This document shows positions 43,356 through 51,540 of a stretch of 64,000 nt of DNA, in pieces. The notes below the pieces were generated by a model, which saw only the letters and a program-made list of their open reading frames with translations, ran no database searches and was not told where the DNA came from. A program made the translations under genes and the position numbers. Each line of letters opens with the position of its first letter. The first letter of the stretch is position 1. The DNA is from an uncultured Acidimicrobiales bacterium (GTDB lineage Bacteria; Actinomycetota; Acidimicrobiia; Acidimicrobiales; SZUA-35), in contig CALKZY010000016.1 of assembly GCA_938002965.1 (NCBI GenBank), positions 124,001 to 188,000 of the forward strand, read 5' to 3'.

Positions 43356-44580
43356 CGTCGACAGTCTTCACGTTGTCGGACGGCAGAGCGACGTTGGTCA
43401 TGTTGAGATGTAGAGGGCGGTCGGCGCGGTAGGGGTTGGCGGCGATGGTGGCGTGATTCAAATCGACTCCAATACCCGGGCGGCTTGTCGAGGGTGTGTA
43501 GCCGTCTTCCCACGGCAACGGGTCAACGACGAGATCACGATGAAACGGCGTCTGGATTGTTTCGAGAATAAGAAAGTTTGGGCAGGTGAAGGCCACCTGA
43601 GCCGCGGCGGCGTGGGCCACAGGGCCACAGTAGATGTGTGGAGCCACTAGGGCGTTGTAGAGTTCGGCCAGGGCCGCCACCTTGCGCATTTCCCAGATAC
43701 CGCCGACCCGACCGACATCGGGTTGGACAATGGCAGCGCCGGCTTCCAAGGCGGCTCGAAACTCAACCCGAGTGGCTAGCCTCTCCCCGGTCGCCACAGG
43801 AATAGTCGTTGATCCGGCGATGCGCGCTAGCGACGAAAGCTGATCAGGCGGGCAAGGCTCCTCAAACCACAGAGGATCGTAGGCCTCAAGTCGTCGGGCG
43901 AGCCGGACGGCGGAACCGGTACTCATCTGGCCATGGGTACCAAACAGTAGGTCGGCCCGGTCGCCGACTGCCTCGCGGATTGCAGCCGCGTTGGCCACCG
44001 ATCGATTCAGTTCCGGCAGTGAGAGCTCTCGCCCTCCTTGAAAGCTGTACGGACCGGTCGGGTCCTGCTTCACGGCGGTGAAGCCCTGATCAACGTAGTA
44101 AAGCGCCTGTGCAGCTGCGGCGTCTGGGTCGTGATACACGTCGCGATCGTCGGACGGGCTCAACGACTTGTCATGAACGCTTGGCGGATAAAGGTAGGTA
44201 TAGGTTCTGAGCCTCGGGTGGAACGCCCCGCCCAACAGGCCCCAAACCGGCTGCCCCAAGGCCTTGCCCAAAATGTCCCAGCACGCTATCTCGATGCCGC
44301 TGAAGACACCCATGAGGCTCACGTCGGGTCGTTGAGTGAATCCGGCGGAGTACACCCGCCGGAACATCGCCTCGATATTTCGAGGATCCTCTCCGGCAAT
44401 GAACCGATCGAATACGTCCTCAGTCATTCGGGCGGCCACATCACCACCGAACGGGATGCCATAGCACTCACCGACGCCCACGATACCGCTATCGGTTTCG
44501 ACCTCGAGGAGTAGCAAATAGCCGCCTCCAATCCCGTCAGGCGGCGACGTTACGTGGCAGGTCAAGGATTCAAGTTTCAT
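43348..44580 (-). CDS. Enolase-superfamily (mandelate racemase/sugar-acid dehydratase-type) protein
   Basis: A 410-residue protein with an N-terminal capping domain and a (beta/alpha)7-beta barrel. The barrel shows FTAVKQDPTGPY (catalytic Lys strand), GTHGQMSTGSAVRLARRLE, WFEEPCPP (second Glu ligand), ATGERLATR (third Glu ligand), QPDVGRVGG and APHIYCGPVAHAA with the catalytic His. The first metal position reads F-G-T-H-G, not the usual Asp/Glu, so the ligand set is atypical. The family removes alpha protons from carboxylates; a sugar-acid dehydratase is likely. ATG 44580 is chosen because upstream extension residues are not family-like. The gene is single, divergent from thyX. Confidence 0.82.
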   Translation of the reverse strand: MKLESLTCHVTSPPDGIGGGYLLLLEVETDSGIVGVGECYGIPFGGDVAARMTEDVFDRFIAGEDPRNIEAMFRRVYSAGFTQRPDVSLMGVFSGIEIACWDILGKALGQPVWGLLGGAFHPRLRTYTYLYPPSVHDKSLSPSDDRDVYHDPDAAAAQALYYVDQGFTAVKQDPTGPYSFQGGRELSLPELNRSVANAAAIREAVGDRADLLFGTHGQMSTGSAVRLARRLEAYDPLWFEEPCPPDQLSSLARIAGSTTIPVATGERLATRVEFRAALEAGAAIVQPDVGRVGGIWEMRKVAALAELYNALVAPHIYCGPVAHAAAAQVAFTCPNFLILETIQTPFHRDLVVDPLPWEDGYTPSTSRPGIGVDLNHATIAANPYRADRPLHLNMTNVALPSDNVKTVDEL

Positions 44581-44738
44581 CAGCACGCACTTTAGGCTGT
44601 TCGGGAACCACTTTGGGGCCCGGCGGTTACTGGGCCAAGAGGCCACTGGCCAGGCTCACTCCTTGATGTCGATTGTTGTCGTCAGAAGTTCGAAGCGATC
44701 CGCCAGTCGGCTCCGTCCAGCGCCTACTCTCGGCGTGA

Positions 44739-46361
44739 GTGACCACGTACTACGTCGAGGAGTTCAGCGCTGAGGAGCAGGATGTTCTTCGGCGATACTT
44801 CACCAACCTGGATCGCCCGGTTTTTTGCCTGGTCAATCTGCCGGAGGTTGTGAAGGGGGCACTCTTTGCCCGCTACTCGCGTTCACCAAAATCTCTACGC
44901 CGCTTGTTCCTCGACGAGTTTGTCGGTGACCTCGACATCAACGGCGACGAGTCGGTTGACGCCACCGTTGGCCTGGCCAAGGCTGAGCAGCTGTACGACA
45001 GGGTCTTCCTTGAGTACGGTGACGACTCGGTAGCTCAGCTAGGTGGTGTGCATCTTGCCTGTGAGCAGGCGTCTAATCTGCTTACCAAGATCCTGGAGTG
45101 GGGCCGACTAGCGGCCTACCTGGAGCAGTCGACTCGCTACATCGCATACGATCTGCGGCGAAATGGTCGCTACCTCTACTACCGCGACCCGAGCGTCCTG
45201 TCATCAGCGCTCGGTGCGCGATTTATCGGCGAGATGGACCGGCAGTTCGACACCTATTCCGAACTGTTCCCAGTAGCACTGGATTTCGTCCGCAATGCCA
45301 ATCCGAAGCACCCTTCGGACAGCGACTTCGTATACCGCTCGGCGACCAAGGCAAAGGCGCTGGACGCCGTGCGTGGGATCCTGCCGGCGGCCGCCCAATC
45401 CAATGTCGGCATCTACGGCACCGGCCAGAGCTACGAGCAAATGCTGCTTCGGATGCGGGCTGATCCGTTGCCAGAGGCCCGGACTTACGCCGACATGATG
45501 CTCGAAGAACTCAGGAAGGTAATTCCATCGTTCGTGAGGAGGGTTGACCTCCCAGACAGGGGCGTGGCCGCCACCGCGTACCTGGAGAGAAACCGAGAAG
45601 CGATGGAAACAGCGGCAGACGAGCTGCTCGACGTTCCTGACGTGCTCGACGACGAAGCGCGTGTCGAGCTGATCGACTTTGATCCTGACGCAGAGATCAA
45701 GCTTGTAGCCGCCATGCTCTACCCGCACACCAATCTCTCCGAATCCGAGTTGCTTCGTCAGGTTGAGACCATGTCGGTCGAAGATCGACTTCGGATCATG
45801 AAGGCCTACGTGGGGGAGCGGGACAATCGACGTCATCGCCCGGGTCGGGCGCTGGAAAGACCGTTCTATCGGTTCGACGTGCTGGCCGACTACGGCGCCT
45901 TCAGGGACCTCCAACGGCACCGAATGTTGACGGTTGAATGGCAGCCACTCAATCCGTGGCACGGCTACACGCGACCCGAACTAGTCGATGAAGCCGGGAT
46001 GACCGGTGCCTTCGATGAGGCAATGGACCGCTCGGCCGATCTGTATGACACCTTGCATGAAGAGGGCTTCGTCAACCAAGCCCCGTATGCCGTTTCGTTG
46101 GCCTATCGCGTTCGGTTCTCGATGACGATGAATGCACGCTCGGCCATGCACACCTTGGAGCTGAGAACGACCCCACAGGGGCACCCCGCATATCGAGTTG
46201 TGGCACAGCGGATGCACGAACTTATCGCCAAGAATGCAGGTCATCGAGCGATTGCAGCTATGATGTCGTTCGTCAACCACTCAACAGAGGCGGATCTGGA
46301 GCGGTTGGAAGCTGAAAGACGGGCAGAAGCAAAGCGGACAGGTAGCGCTGTTCAAAGGTAG
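44739..46361 (+). CDS. thyX: Double-length FAD-dependent thymidylate synthase-like protein
   Basis: A 540-residue protein made of two ThyX-like halves; ordinary ThyX has about 220-250 residues. ThyX methylates dUMP to dTMP with FAD, NADPH and methylenetetrahydrofolate. The signature RHRx7S is split: the second half keeps R393-H394-R395 (LQRHRMLTVEWQPLNP) but has no Ser at the eighth position, whereas the first half keeps YLEQSTRYIAYD but has WGR in place of RHR. Nucleotide-binding residues may thus be contributed by different halves. Each half is flanked by YGDDSVAQLGGVHLACEQAS and ELRTTPQGHPAYRVVAQRM. GTG start. A diverged paralogue with a different task is possible. Confidence 0.82.
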   Translation: MTTYYVEEFSAEEQDVLRRYFTNLDRPVFCLVNLPEVVKGALFARYSRSPKSLRRLFLDEFVGDLDINGDESVDATVGLAKAEQLYDRVFLEYGDDSVAQLGGVHLACEQASNLLTKILEWGRLAAYLEQSTRYIAYDLRRNGRYLYYRDPSVLSSALGARFIGEMDRQFDTYSELFPVALDFVRNANPKHPSDSDFVYRSATKAKALDAVRGILPAAAQSNVGIYGTGQSYEQMLLRMRADPLPEARTYADMMLEELRKVIPSFVRRVDLPDRGVAATAYLERNREAMETAADELLDVPDVLDDEARVELIDFDPDAEIKLVAAMLYPHTNLSESELLRQVETMSVEDRLRIMKAYVGERDNRRHRPGRALERPFYRFDVLADYGAFRDLQRHRMLTVEWQPLNPWHGYTRPELVDEAGMTGAFDEAMDRSADLYDTLHEEGFVNQAPYAVSLAYRVRFSMTMNARSAMHTLELRTTPQGHPAYRVVAQRMHELIAKNAGHRAIAAMMSFVNHSTEADLERLEAERRAEAKRTGSAVQR

Positions 46362-46367
46362 GGAACC

Positions 46368-46384
46368 TGGGTTCTTTGGACCCA
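46368..46384 (+). terminator. Small hairpin between thyX-like gene and LysM gene
   Basis: TGGGTTC (46368-46374) and GGACCCA (46378-46384) pair over 7 bp with one G-U pair and a TTT loop, 7 bases after the thyX stop. The tail is CCGTCTTTGC. Weak evidence. Confidence 0.3.
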
Positions 46385-46405
46385 CCGTCTTTGCAGGAGG
46401 CCGAA

Positions 46406-47371
46406 ATGGCCAAAACGTCCATTGCCGATCCGTCATACGCGGAATCAGACATTCGCAAACAATCGAGGAACTTGCGCTCTGCTCAACGGAGCTCTCGTGC
46501 CGATTCACGTCTTCGCGCCGGCCCCGCAGTCGTGTTGGCCATGGTTGCCCTGGTATCTCTGGTTGCGGCGACGCCGGCTTCGGCCCACGCAGGGACTGCG
46601 GCCCACTCGTCATATGAGGTCCGGCCCGGTGACTCACTGTCGATCATCGCCCGCGACCACGGAGTCGCACTGCCGGAACTGGCCGCGGCCAACGGTATTT
46701 CGGATGTGCACCTCATCCGGATCGGCCAGGTTATTCAGATTCCCAAGTCGCAGCCTGTGTCTCACACAGTCTCGCCCGGGGAGAGCTTGAGTCTCATCGC
46801 CAAGTCGATCGGGGTCAGTACAGCCGAGCTGGTGGAGATGAACGGCTTGGAGAATGCCGACGTAATCAAGGTCGGCCAGACCCTTCAGTTGCCAGCAGGA
46901 TCGTCAGTTTCAGCCCTGGCACCCACAGCGTCCTACCCTGGGTTGCCATCCAAGTTGACCTCGGCCCCTGAGCGGTTGCTTCTTCTACCGTCCTTCGAGC
47001 GCTGGGCTGCCCACTACGGGGTGGATCCGGCGCTACTGATGGCTGTGGCTTACAGAGAGTCCGGGTGGCAGACCGATGTCGTCAGTTCATCAGGGGCGGT
47101 CGGTGTGGGCCAGATCATGCCGAAGACCGGTGAATGGATAGCCACCGATCTGATCGGTGAGCCCGGCCTCGATCGTTGGAATCCAGACGACAACATTCGG
47201 ATGTCCGCCAAGTACCTAAGCTGGCTCTCGGGGTATATGGGCGATATGGATCTGGCGTTGGCCGCGTACTACCAGGGACCCGGAGCGGTCAGGGCTGTAG
47301 GTCTCTATGACGACACGGTTGAGTACGTCACCAATGTCAATGCGCTGAGGCCGTACTTCCAGCGCGCCTAG
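46406..47371 (+). CDS. Secreted LysM-repeat lytic transglycosylase
   Basis: A 321-residue cell-wall enzyme. The N-terminal part has a basic region then a signal/TM helix (AGPAVVLAMVALVSLVAATP). Two LysM modules follow: YEVRPGDSLSIIARDHGV... and HTVSPGESLSLIAKSIGV..., each about 45 residues, for peptidoglycan binding. The C-terminal SLT domain has YRESGWQTDVVSSSGAVGVG (catalytic Glu in RES) and IMPKTGEWIA, with ALAAYYQGPGAVRA near the end. It cuts glycan strands to 1,6-anhydro sugars. The ATG at 46406 follows GGAGG. The length and module order are usual. Confidence 0.92.
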   Translation: MAKTSIADPSYAESDIRKQSRNLRSAQRSSRADSRLRAGPAVVLAMVALVSLVAATPASAHAGTAAHSSYEVRPGDSLSIIARDHGVALPELAAANGISDVHLIRIGQVIQIPKSQPVSHTVSPGESLSLIAKSIGVSTAELVEMNGLENADVIKVGQTLQLPAGSSVSALAPTASYPGLPSKLTSAPERLLLLPSFERWAAHYGVDPALLMAVAYRESGWQTDVVSSSGAVGVGQIMPKTGEWIATDLIGEPGLDRWNPDDNIRMSAKYLSWLSGYMGDMDLALAAYYQGPGAVRAVGLYDDTVEYVTNVNALRPYFQRA

Positions 47372-47509
47372 GCACTGTCGAAGGTATTGGGAGTCCGAGA
47401 CGGCTAGACGAACAAAAAATTCCAGCTAAGCAACGGATTTGGGCTACCAGAGGCTAGAGTCCGGCCGTTGGTCGCTACATTGTTGTCGACCGCTCCGCTT
47501 CGCAAGCCA

Positions 47510-47526
47510 AGCCGCCGCAGGCGGCT
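47510..47526. repeat. GC-rich hairpin upstream of the acidic zinc-ribbon gene
   Basis: AGCCGCC (47510-47516) and GGCGGCT (47520-47526) pair perfectly around GCA. It lies in the 192-base gap between the transglycosylase and the acidic protein, 38 bases before the next start. A short A/T-rich stretch (47536-47548) follows. It could be a terminator or leader element; nothing else is seen in the gap. Confidence 0.4.
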
Positions 47527-47563
47527 GGTGTACACCCAAAATTTTTGAGCCAAGGCCCAGTCA

Positions 47564-48034
47564 ATGATCGATGAAAACGAAGATGAAGAATTCACTGAGG
47601 ATCAGGACCCCGATGAAGAGGTCGATCTTGAGGACATCGATGAAGAGGATGTAGACGAGGAGACTCTCGACATCGAGGAAGACGCTGATCTGGATCTCGA
47701 AGAAGAGATCGAAGATGAGGAAGACGAGGACGACGGCTCTAGCCAGCCCAAGGCCCGCAAGGTCGCCGATAGCGACGATGACGACGACGAAGATGTCGAC
47801 CCCGATGATGTTGAGGCAGATCTTGACGCCATCTTGCGGGATCGCCTTGCCACCTCAGACGATGACGATGACGACGACGAAGAGGGCGACAGTCCGAAAG
47901 AGGAGTCGGCAGCACGTCGGGGTGAGGAGTTTCCTTGCGAAAACTGCTTCCTGCTGGTCAATCGAACGCAAATAGCCAGCCAGGCGGAGCCACTCTGCCC
48001 CCACTGTGGCGAGTACATTGATCTAAGTCGGTAG
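47564..48034 (+). CDS. DUF4193-like acidic zinc-ribbon protein
   Basis: A 156-residue protein in which the first 100 residues are mostly Asp and Glu, making it strongly acidic. The C-terminal part has VEADLDAILRDRLA and EFPCENCFLLVNRTQIA, with PCPHCGE-like spacing (CENC...LCPHCG) suggesting a zinc ribbon. The two conserved segments match DUF4193, a small actinobacterial family of unknown function. No RBS is visible before ATG 47564, and the initiator may be chosen only by position. Confidence 0.8.
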   Translation: MIDENEDEEFTEDQDPDEEVDLEDIDEEDVDEETLDIEEDADLDLEEEIEDEEDEDDGSSQPKARKVADSDDDDDEDVDPDDVEADLDAILRDRLATSDDDDDDDEEGDSPKEESAARRGEEFPCENCFLLVNRTQIASQAEPLCPHCGEYIDLSR

Positions 48035-48103
48035 CGGCGCCATCCTGTCGCTCTCCATAGTGGCCCATGCCACACACGTACTGCGGCCGTTCAGCCGATA
48101 GAG

Positions 48104-48718
48104 ATGGAACTGCCCGGGCGAACTGGTCGGAACAGGAAGGCAGATGCAGTGGATGAGCAGGCGAACGAAAACGAACTCCCGGACCTTGAGCAGTTGGCTG
48201 ATCTGCTTGTCTATGCGCCCATAGGTCTTCTGTATGAGTACCAGAATGTTCTACCGCAGCTGATCAAGCGTGGTAAGTCCCAGGTCAAGCTGGCTCGAAT
48301 CGTAGGCCAGTTCGCAGTCAAACAGGGCTCCAAGCAGGTCAATCGCCAGTCAACGCAGGTAGCAGAGTCCGCATTGGGGCTATTGGCCAATGCGCTGACC
48401 GAATTGGGATCTACGGTTGGTTTGGCGCCGCCAGCTACGGCAACCGAAGACGACTCCACCAGCGAAACCGACTCTGCAGCTGAGACAACACCCGAGGTTC
48501 GTAGATCACCGCCCGAAAGCGCATCAACCGAAAGCGGCCAAACCACAAGGGAGCCGGTCCCACTCCCGATCGCAGGTTACGACGACCTCACAGCACGGTC
48601 GATCGTCGGTCTACTCGATGATTTGACCGATGCACAGCTTGGGCGGGTCCGCTCCTACGAGGCAGCGAACCGCAACAGGAAGACCGTGTTGTCCAAGATC
48701 GAACGCCTGACGGCATGA
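48104..48718 (+). CDS. Actinobacterial protein with SAP/lipid-droplet-associated-type C-terminal helix pair
   Basis: A 204-residue protein. The N-terminal helical region (QLADLLVYAPIGLLYEYQNV) is mildly hydrophobic; the middle is Ser/Thr/Glu-rich. The C-terminal segment YDDLTARSIVGLLDDLTDAQ followed by LGRVRSYEAANRNRKTVLSKIERL is a well-recurring actinobacterial module that I recognize from lipid-droplet-associated and similar proteins. Function unknown. Stop overlaps the GNAT start (ATGA, 4 bases). An alternative GTG at 48149 is possible. Confidence 0.65.
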   Translation: MELPGRTGRNRKADAVDEQANENELPDLEQLADLLVYAPIGLLYEYQNVLPQLIKRGKSQVKLARIVGQFAVKQGSKQVNRQSTQVAESALGLLANALTELGSTVGLAPPATATEDDSTSETDSAAETTPEVRRSPPESASTESGQTTREPVPLPIAGYDDLTARSIVGLLDDLTDAQLGRVRSYEAANRNRKTVLSKIERLTA

Positions 48719-49203
48719 TTGAGGATCTTGAGGTGCTGGCCCGCGCCGCGACACCACCTGATGTGGCCGTTCTGGCCGGAATTCGACAAGGGCAGCTTTT
48801 GGCTATTGCCGAAAGTCGGGGAGGCGGCCTGCTGGGTGAGCAGGACCAATCGGACAACGGAGCGGATCACCTCGACTACCTTCAACAGCTACTGGCCAGT
48901 GCTGAACATGAGCTGGTGGTCGGCACGCTTGACGGCTATCCATTCGGGTACGGCCTTATGTCGATTTCGCACCTGGACGCCGATCGCATTTTGGCGGTTG
49001 TCGAGGACCTTGTCGTAGAAGCCGATGCCCGCCACGTTGGGCTCGGCGAGACCATCATGAACCAGTTGGTTGAGCTTGCCCGAGCGCGCGGCTGCTTCGG
49101 TATTGATAGCCGGGCTCTCCCCGGGGACCGGGAAACCAAGAACTTTTTCGAGTCTTTCGGCTTGAAGGCCCGCCTTCTGGTGGTTCATCGAGTCCTTGAC
49201 TGA
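48715..49203 (+). CDS. GNAT-family N-acetyltransferase
   Basis: A 162-residue acyltransferase. The core has YPFGYGLMSISHLDADRILAVVEDLVVEADARHVGLGETIMNQL (split into residues about 77-119), with the acetyl-CoA pyrophosphate loop replaced by RHVGLGE; the RxxGxG/A pattern is therefore R-H-V-G-L-G. The C-terminal NFFESFGLKARLLVVHRVL is typical of GNAT folds. Substrate unknown. It overlaps both neighbours, so it is translated with the preceding protein and the Nudix gene. Confidence 0.8.
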   Translation: MIEDLEVLARAATPPDVAVLAGIRQGQLLAIAESRGGGLLGEQDQSDNGADHLDYLQQLLASAEHELVVGTLDGYPFGYGLMSISHLDADRILAVVEDLVVEADARHVGLGETIMNQLVELARARGCFGIDSRALPGDRETKNFFESFGLKARLLVVHRVLD

Positions 49204-49615
49204 TCCCGCCGCTGGTGTCAGCGTCGAGGTTGCTGTAGGTGCCATCGTCGAGAGTAATGGTCATTTGCTCTTGATCGTCCGGGGCCGAGCCCCTGGGCAA
49301 GGGCAATGGTCTCTGCCCGGCGGGCGGCTTCAACCAGGCGAATCAATGGCCTCGGCCGTCGAGCGCGAGGTTATGGAGGAAACCGGCGTGGCGGTCACCT
49401 GTGGCGCCTTTGTTGGTTGGGTCGAGCGCATTTCGGACGCCTACCACTTTGTAATCATGGACTTTTGGGCATCGGTAGAGCCCTCAACGGCGAAGCCGAA
49501 GCCCACGGCCGCTGATGACGCCGATGAGGCGCGTTGGATCGACAAAAGGGACGTCTTGGACCTAGATCTTGTCGATGGTCTCGGAAGCTTCCTAGTGGGT
49601 CACGGCGTACTCTGA
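49196..49615 (+). CDS. Nudix hydrolase
   Basis: A 139-residue Mg2+-dependent pyrophosphohydrolase. The complete Nudix box is GGRLQPGESMASAVEREVMEE followed by TGV (residues about 42-65; consensus Gx5Ex7REUxEExGU). It hydrolyses nucleoside diphosphates linked to another moiety; the precise substrate is unknown. TTG start at 49196 overlaps the GNAT gene by 8 bases. The sequence ends at DLVDGLGSFLVGHGVL. The neighbours suggest housekeeping. Confidence 0.9.
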   Translation: MTDPAAGVSVEVAVGAIVESNGHLLLIVRGRAPGQGQWSLPGGRLQPGESMASAVEREVMEETGVAVTCGAFVGWVERISDAYHFVIMDFWASVEPSTAKPKPTAADDADEARWIDKRDVLDLDLVDGLGSFLVGHGVL

Positions 49616-49659
49616 GACATCGCCACTTGGCCGTCAGCGCCTGCCAAATTGTGGAAGCG

Positions 49660-51336
49660 CTATTCGGCTTCGTCCGACGACGCAGCAGGCTCTGATGACC
49701 AACCGGACTCATCGCCATCTTCCGCCGGGGCCGGCTTGTCGGTTGTTGCGGAGGCAGGCGCATCGTGTGACTCAGAGGCGGGCTCTGTCTGCTCTTCGAT
49801 AGCTGGTGCCTGCGCCGTTGCCGTGGACTCCTCAACAACTGTTGGCTCTTCAACCGGAGCGGACTCTTCGACAACCGTTGGCTCTTCAGCCGGAGCCGAC
49901 TCTTCGACAACCGTAGGCTCTTCCGTGGTTATAGAAGCGTCGACAGCTGTCTCCTGCTCCGCTGGTAGGGATTCAACACCGGATGCTTGAGATGGGGCCG
50001 GGTCGGCTGTACCAGCGGGCTTTGGATCAGCTGCGGCTGATGTGTCTTTGCCCTTCTCGCCCTTCTCAGAACGAGGCTTCGACTTTGATTCTGAACGTGA
50101 CTTGTCCGATTGAGGACGAGAATCACCTCGTGGCGACTTCGGCTTATCTTTGCCGTCTCGTCGCCTTCGCCCACGTCGCTCGGACTTAGGTACCGAAGCC
50201 GGATCAACTCCGAAGGATTCGGCAATGGCCGGAATGCGATCTGACAGTCGCCGAACCTCGGCGATCAACTCTTCGCCTGGGCTCTCAGGGAGACCGGCCG
50301 GGGTTACGGCACCTCGAACCGGTGAGTAAGCAACCGCGTCCAGGACTGTTGCCCACCGTCGCTGTTCAGTTTCGGGAGTGAGTGAATCAGACGTCTGTTG
50401 CGCCAGTTCGTTCGCGAGCTCCACCGGAAGGGGCGCTCCGGCCTTGACTGGGCGAGAGCTCAGCCTCAAAGCTCTGACCACTCGCCGATCTTGAATGGCG
50501 CTCCGGAGGTCAGAGAGCCACTTGGCGTGATCTGATTCCATCCGAGAGTCCAGCAGAGTTTTCAGCTGTTCGGCCAGTGCTTTGCTCTCATCGTCGCGAG
50601 CGACGTCCGCTCCGGCGACCACTACCGATCGAAGGTCTCGAAGATCGAGTTCGTCGCCAATGGCCAATGCTGCATCAGCCCTGTCACGCCATTCGGCCAA
50701 GCGTGCGGCTGAGAGGTTCTTCTCAGCTATGTCGAGTAGGGGAGTCGCCTCAATTTCCGGTCGTCCGGCGGCCACGTTGTCTTCGTTCTGCTTCTTGATC
50801 GCTGCCCTGACTCCGGGCATACCATCACGAAGCAGTTGTTCTACGATTGGTTTATGTTCCTCCGTCGTGGCTGCTAGCAACGCTGTGCGATGCTCTCGCC
50901 TAGGCTTCAACCGCTTGGCTTTGGGTCGGTCCGGCTCGGAACGTCGCTGACCACGTGAGTCGTCGCGTCGGGGTCGGCGGTCGCCGCCGTCTCGACGGGT
51001 GCCACGCTGGCCTCGATCTCCTCGTTCACCTCGGCGTCCGCGACCAGATCGCGGTGCCCGCTGTTCGGTGACCAGCTCATCGTCTCGGAACGGCCGAGAC
51101 TTCAGCTCGAGGAGGTTGGACCGCTCCTTCTTCGACGCGGGAGGGAATACTTCGACCACCTCGATGCCGTCGAGGTGGAAGTCAGCGTCCACACGAACAA
51201 CATCACCAACTTTGGCGCCTTCGTAAAGCAATGAGGCCGCCATATCGCCCTTGGGCTGTTTGGCACCGGCGGCACGCCATGTCCACGTGCCGTCCTCTTT
51301 GCTACTGGTCAGCTCAACATCAATCCTGCGGCCCAT
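49660..51336 (-). CDS. Long basic/acidic protein with N-terminal beta-domain and Glu-rich repeats
   Basis: A 558-residue protein. The first 60 residues form a compact small domain (MGRRIDVELTSSKEDGTWTW...) with KVGDVVRVDADFHLDGIEVVEV resembling a TRAM/OB-like fold. A long Arg/Gly/Asp-rich stretch (about 90-145; RRGERGDRGQRG) follows, typical of RNA-binding disorder. Residues about 150-345 are helical. The tail from about 365 is Lys/Ser-rich, then acidic with repeats of EEPTVVEESAP. The overall type suggests an RNA- or ribosome-associated factor, but I do not recognize a named family. ATG 51336. Confidence 0.55.
   Translation of the reverse strand: MGRRIDVELTSSKEDGTWTWRAAGAKQPKGDMAASLLYEGAKVGDVVRVDADFHLDGIEVVEVFPPASKKERSNLLELKSRPFRDDELVTEQRAPRSGRGRRGERGDRGQRGTRRDGGDRRPRRDDSRGQRRSEPDRPKAKRLKPRREHRTALLAATTEEHKPIVEQLLRDGMPGVRAAIKKQNEDNVAAGRPEIEATPLLDIAEKNLSAARLAEWRDRADAALAIGDELDLRDLRSVVVAGADVARDDESKALAEQLKTLLDSRMESDHAKWLSDLRSAIQDRRVVRALRLSSRPVKAGAPLPVELANELAQQTSDSLTPETEQRRWATVLDAVAYSPVRGAVTPAGLPESPGEELIAEVRRLSDRIPAIAESFGVDPASVPKSERRGRRRRDGKDKPKSPRGDSRPQSDKSRSESKSKPRSEKGEKGKDTSAAADPKPAGTADPAPSQASGVESLPAEQETAVDASITTEEPTVVEESAPAEEPTVVEESAPVEEPTVVEESTATAQAPAIEEQTEPASESHDAPASATTDKPAPAEDGDESGWSSEPAASSDEAE
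49841..49912 (+). repeat. 36-bp tandem repeat inside the Glu-rich gene
   Basis: Units 49841-49876 and 49877-49912 differ at three or fewer positions; partial copies flank them on both sides. On the coding (minus) strand each unit encodes EEPTVVEESAP(A/V). The period is a multiple of three, so copy number may vary without breaking the frame. Confidence 0.85.
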
Positions 51337-51540
51337 TTAGTCGACGCACCTCTGCGCTAGTAACGGGCGAACGGCAGCCCTAGCCGACGCCAACAATCGA
51401 ACCTCAAAATCCTATTGGTAGCTGGACGCAGATGGCGTCTTCACAAGTACTGAAATACAGGTGACACAGTCCAACGTTTGGTGGGGACTGGTTTTGCGAG
51501 CGTGGCTGGCCCAAAGCAAGCGATCTTCGTCGGCGTCGGG

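Noticed and set aside
47602..48075. Ser-rich frame opposite the acidic protein
   Set aside because: Antisense of GAC/GAA/GAT codons gives long Ser runs; no independent features.
49841..49912. Considered as a CRISPR-like array
   Set aside because: The units are contiguous without spacers and encode a protein repeat.
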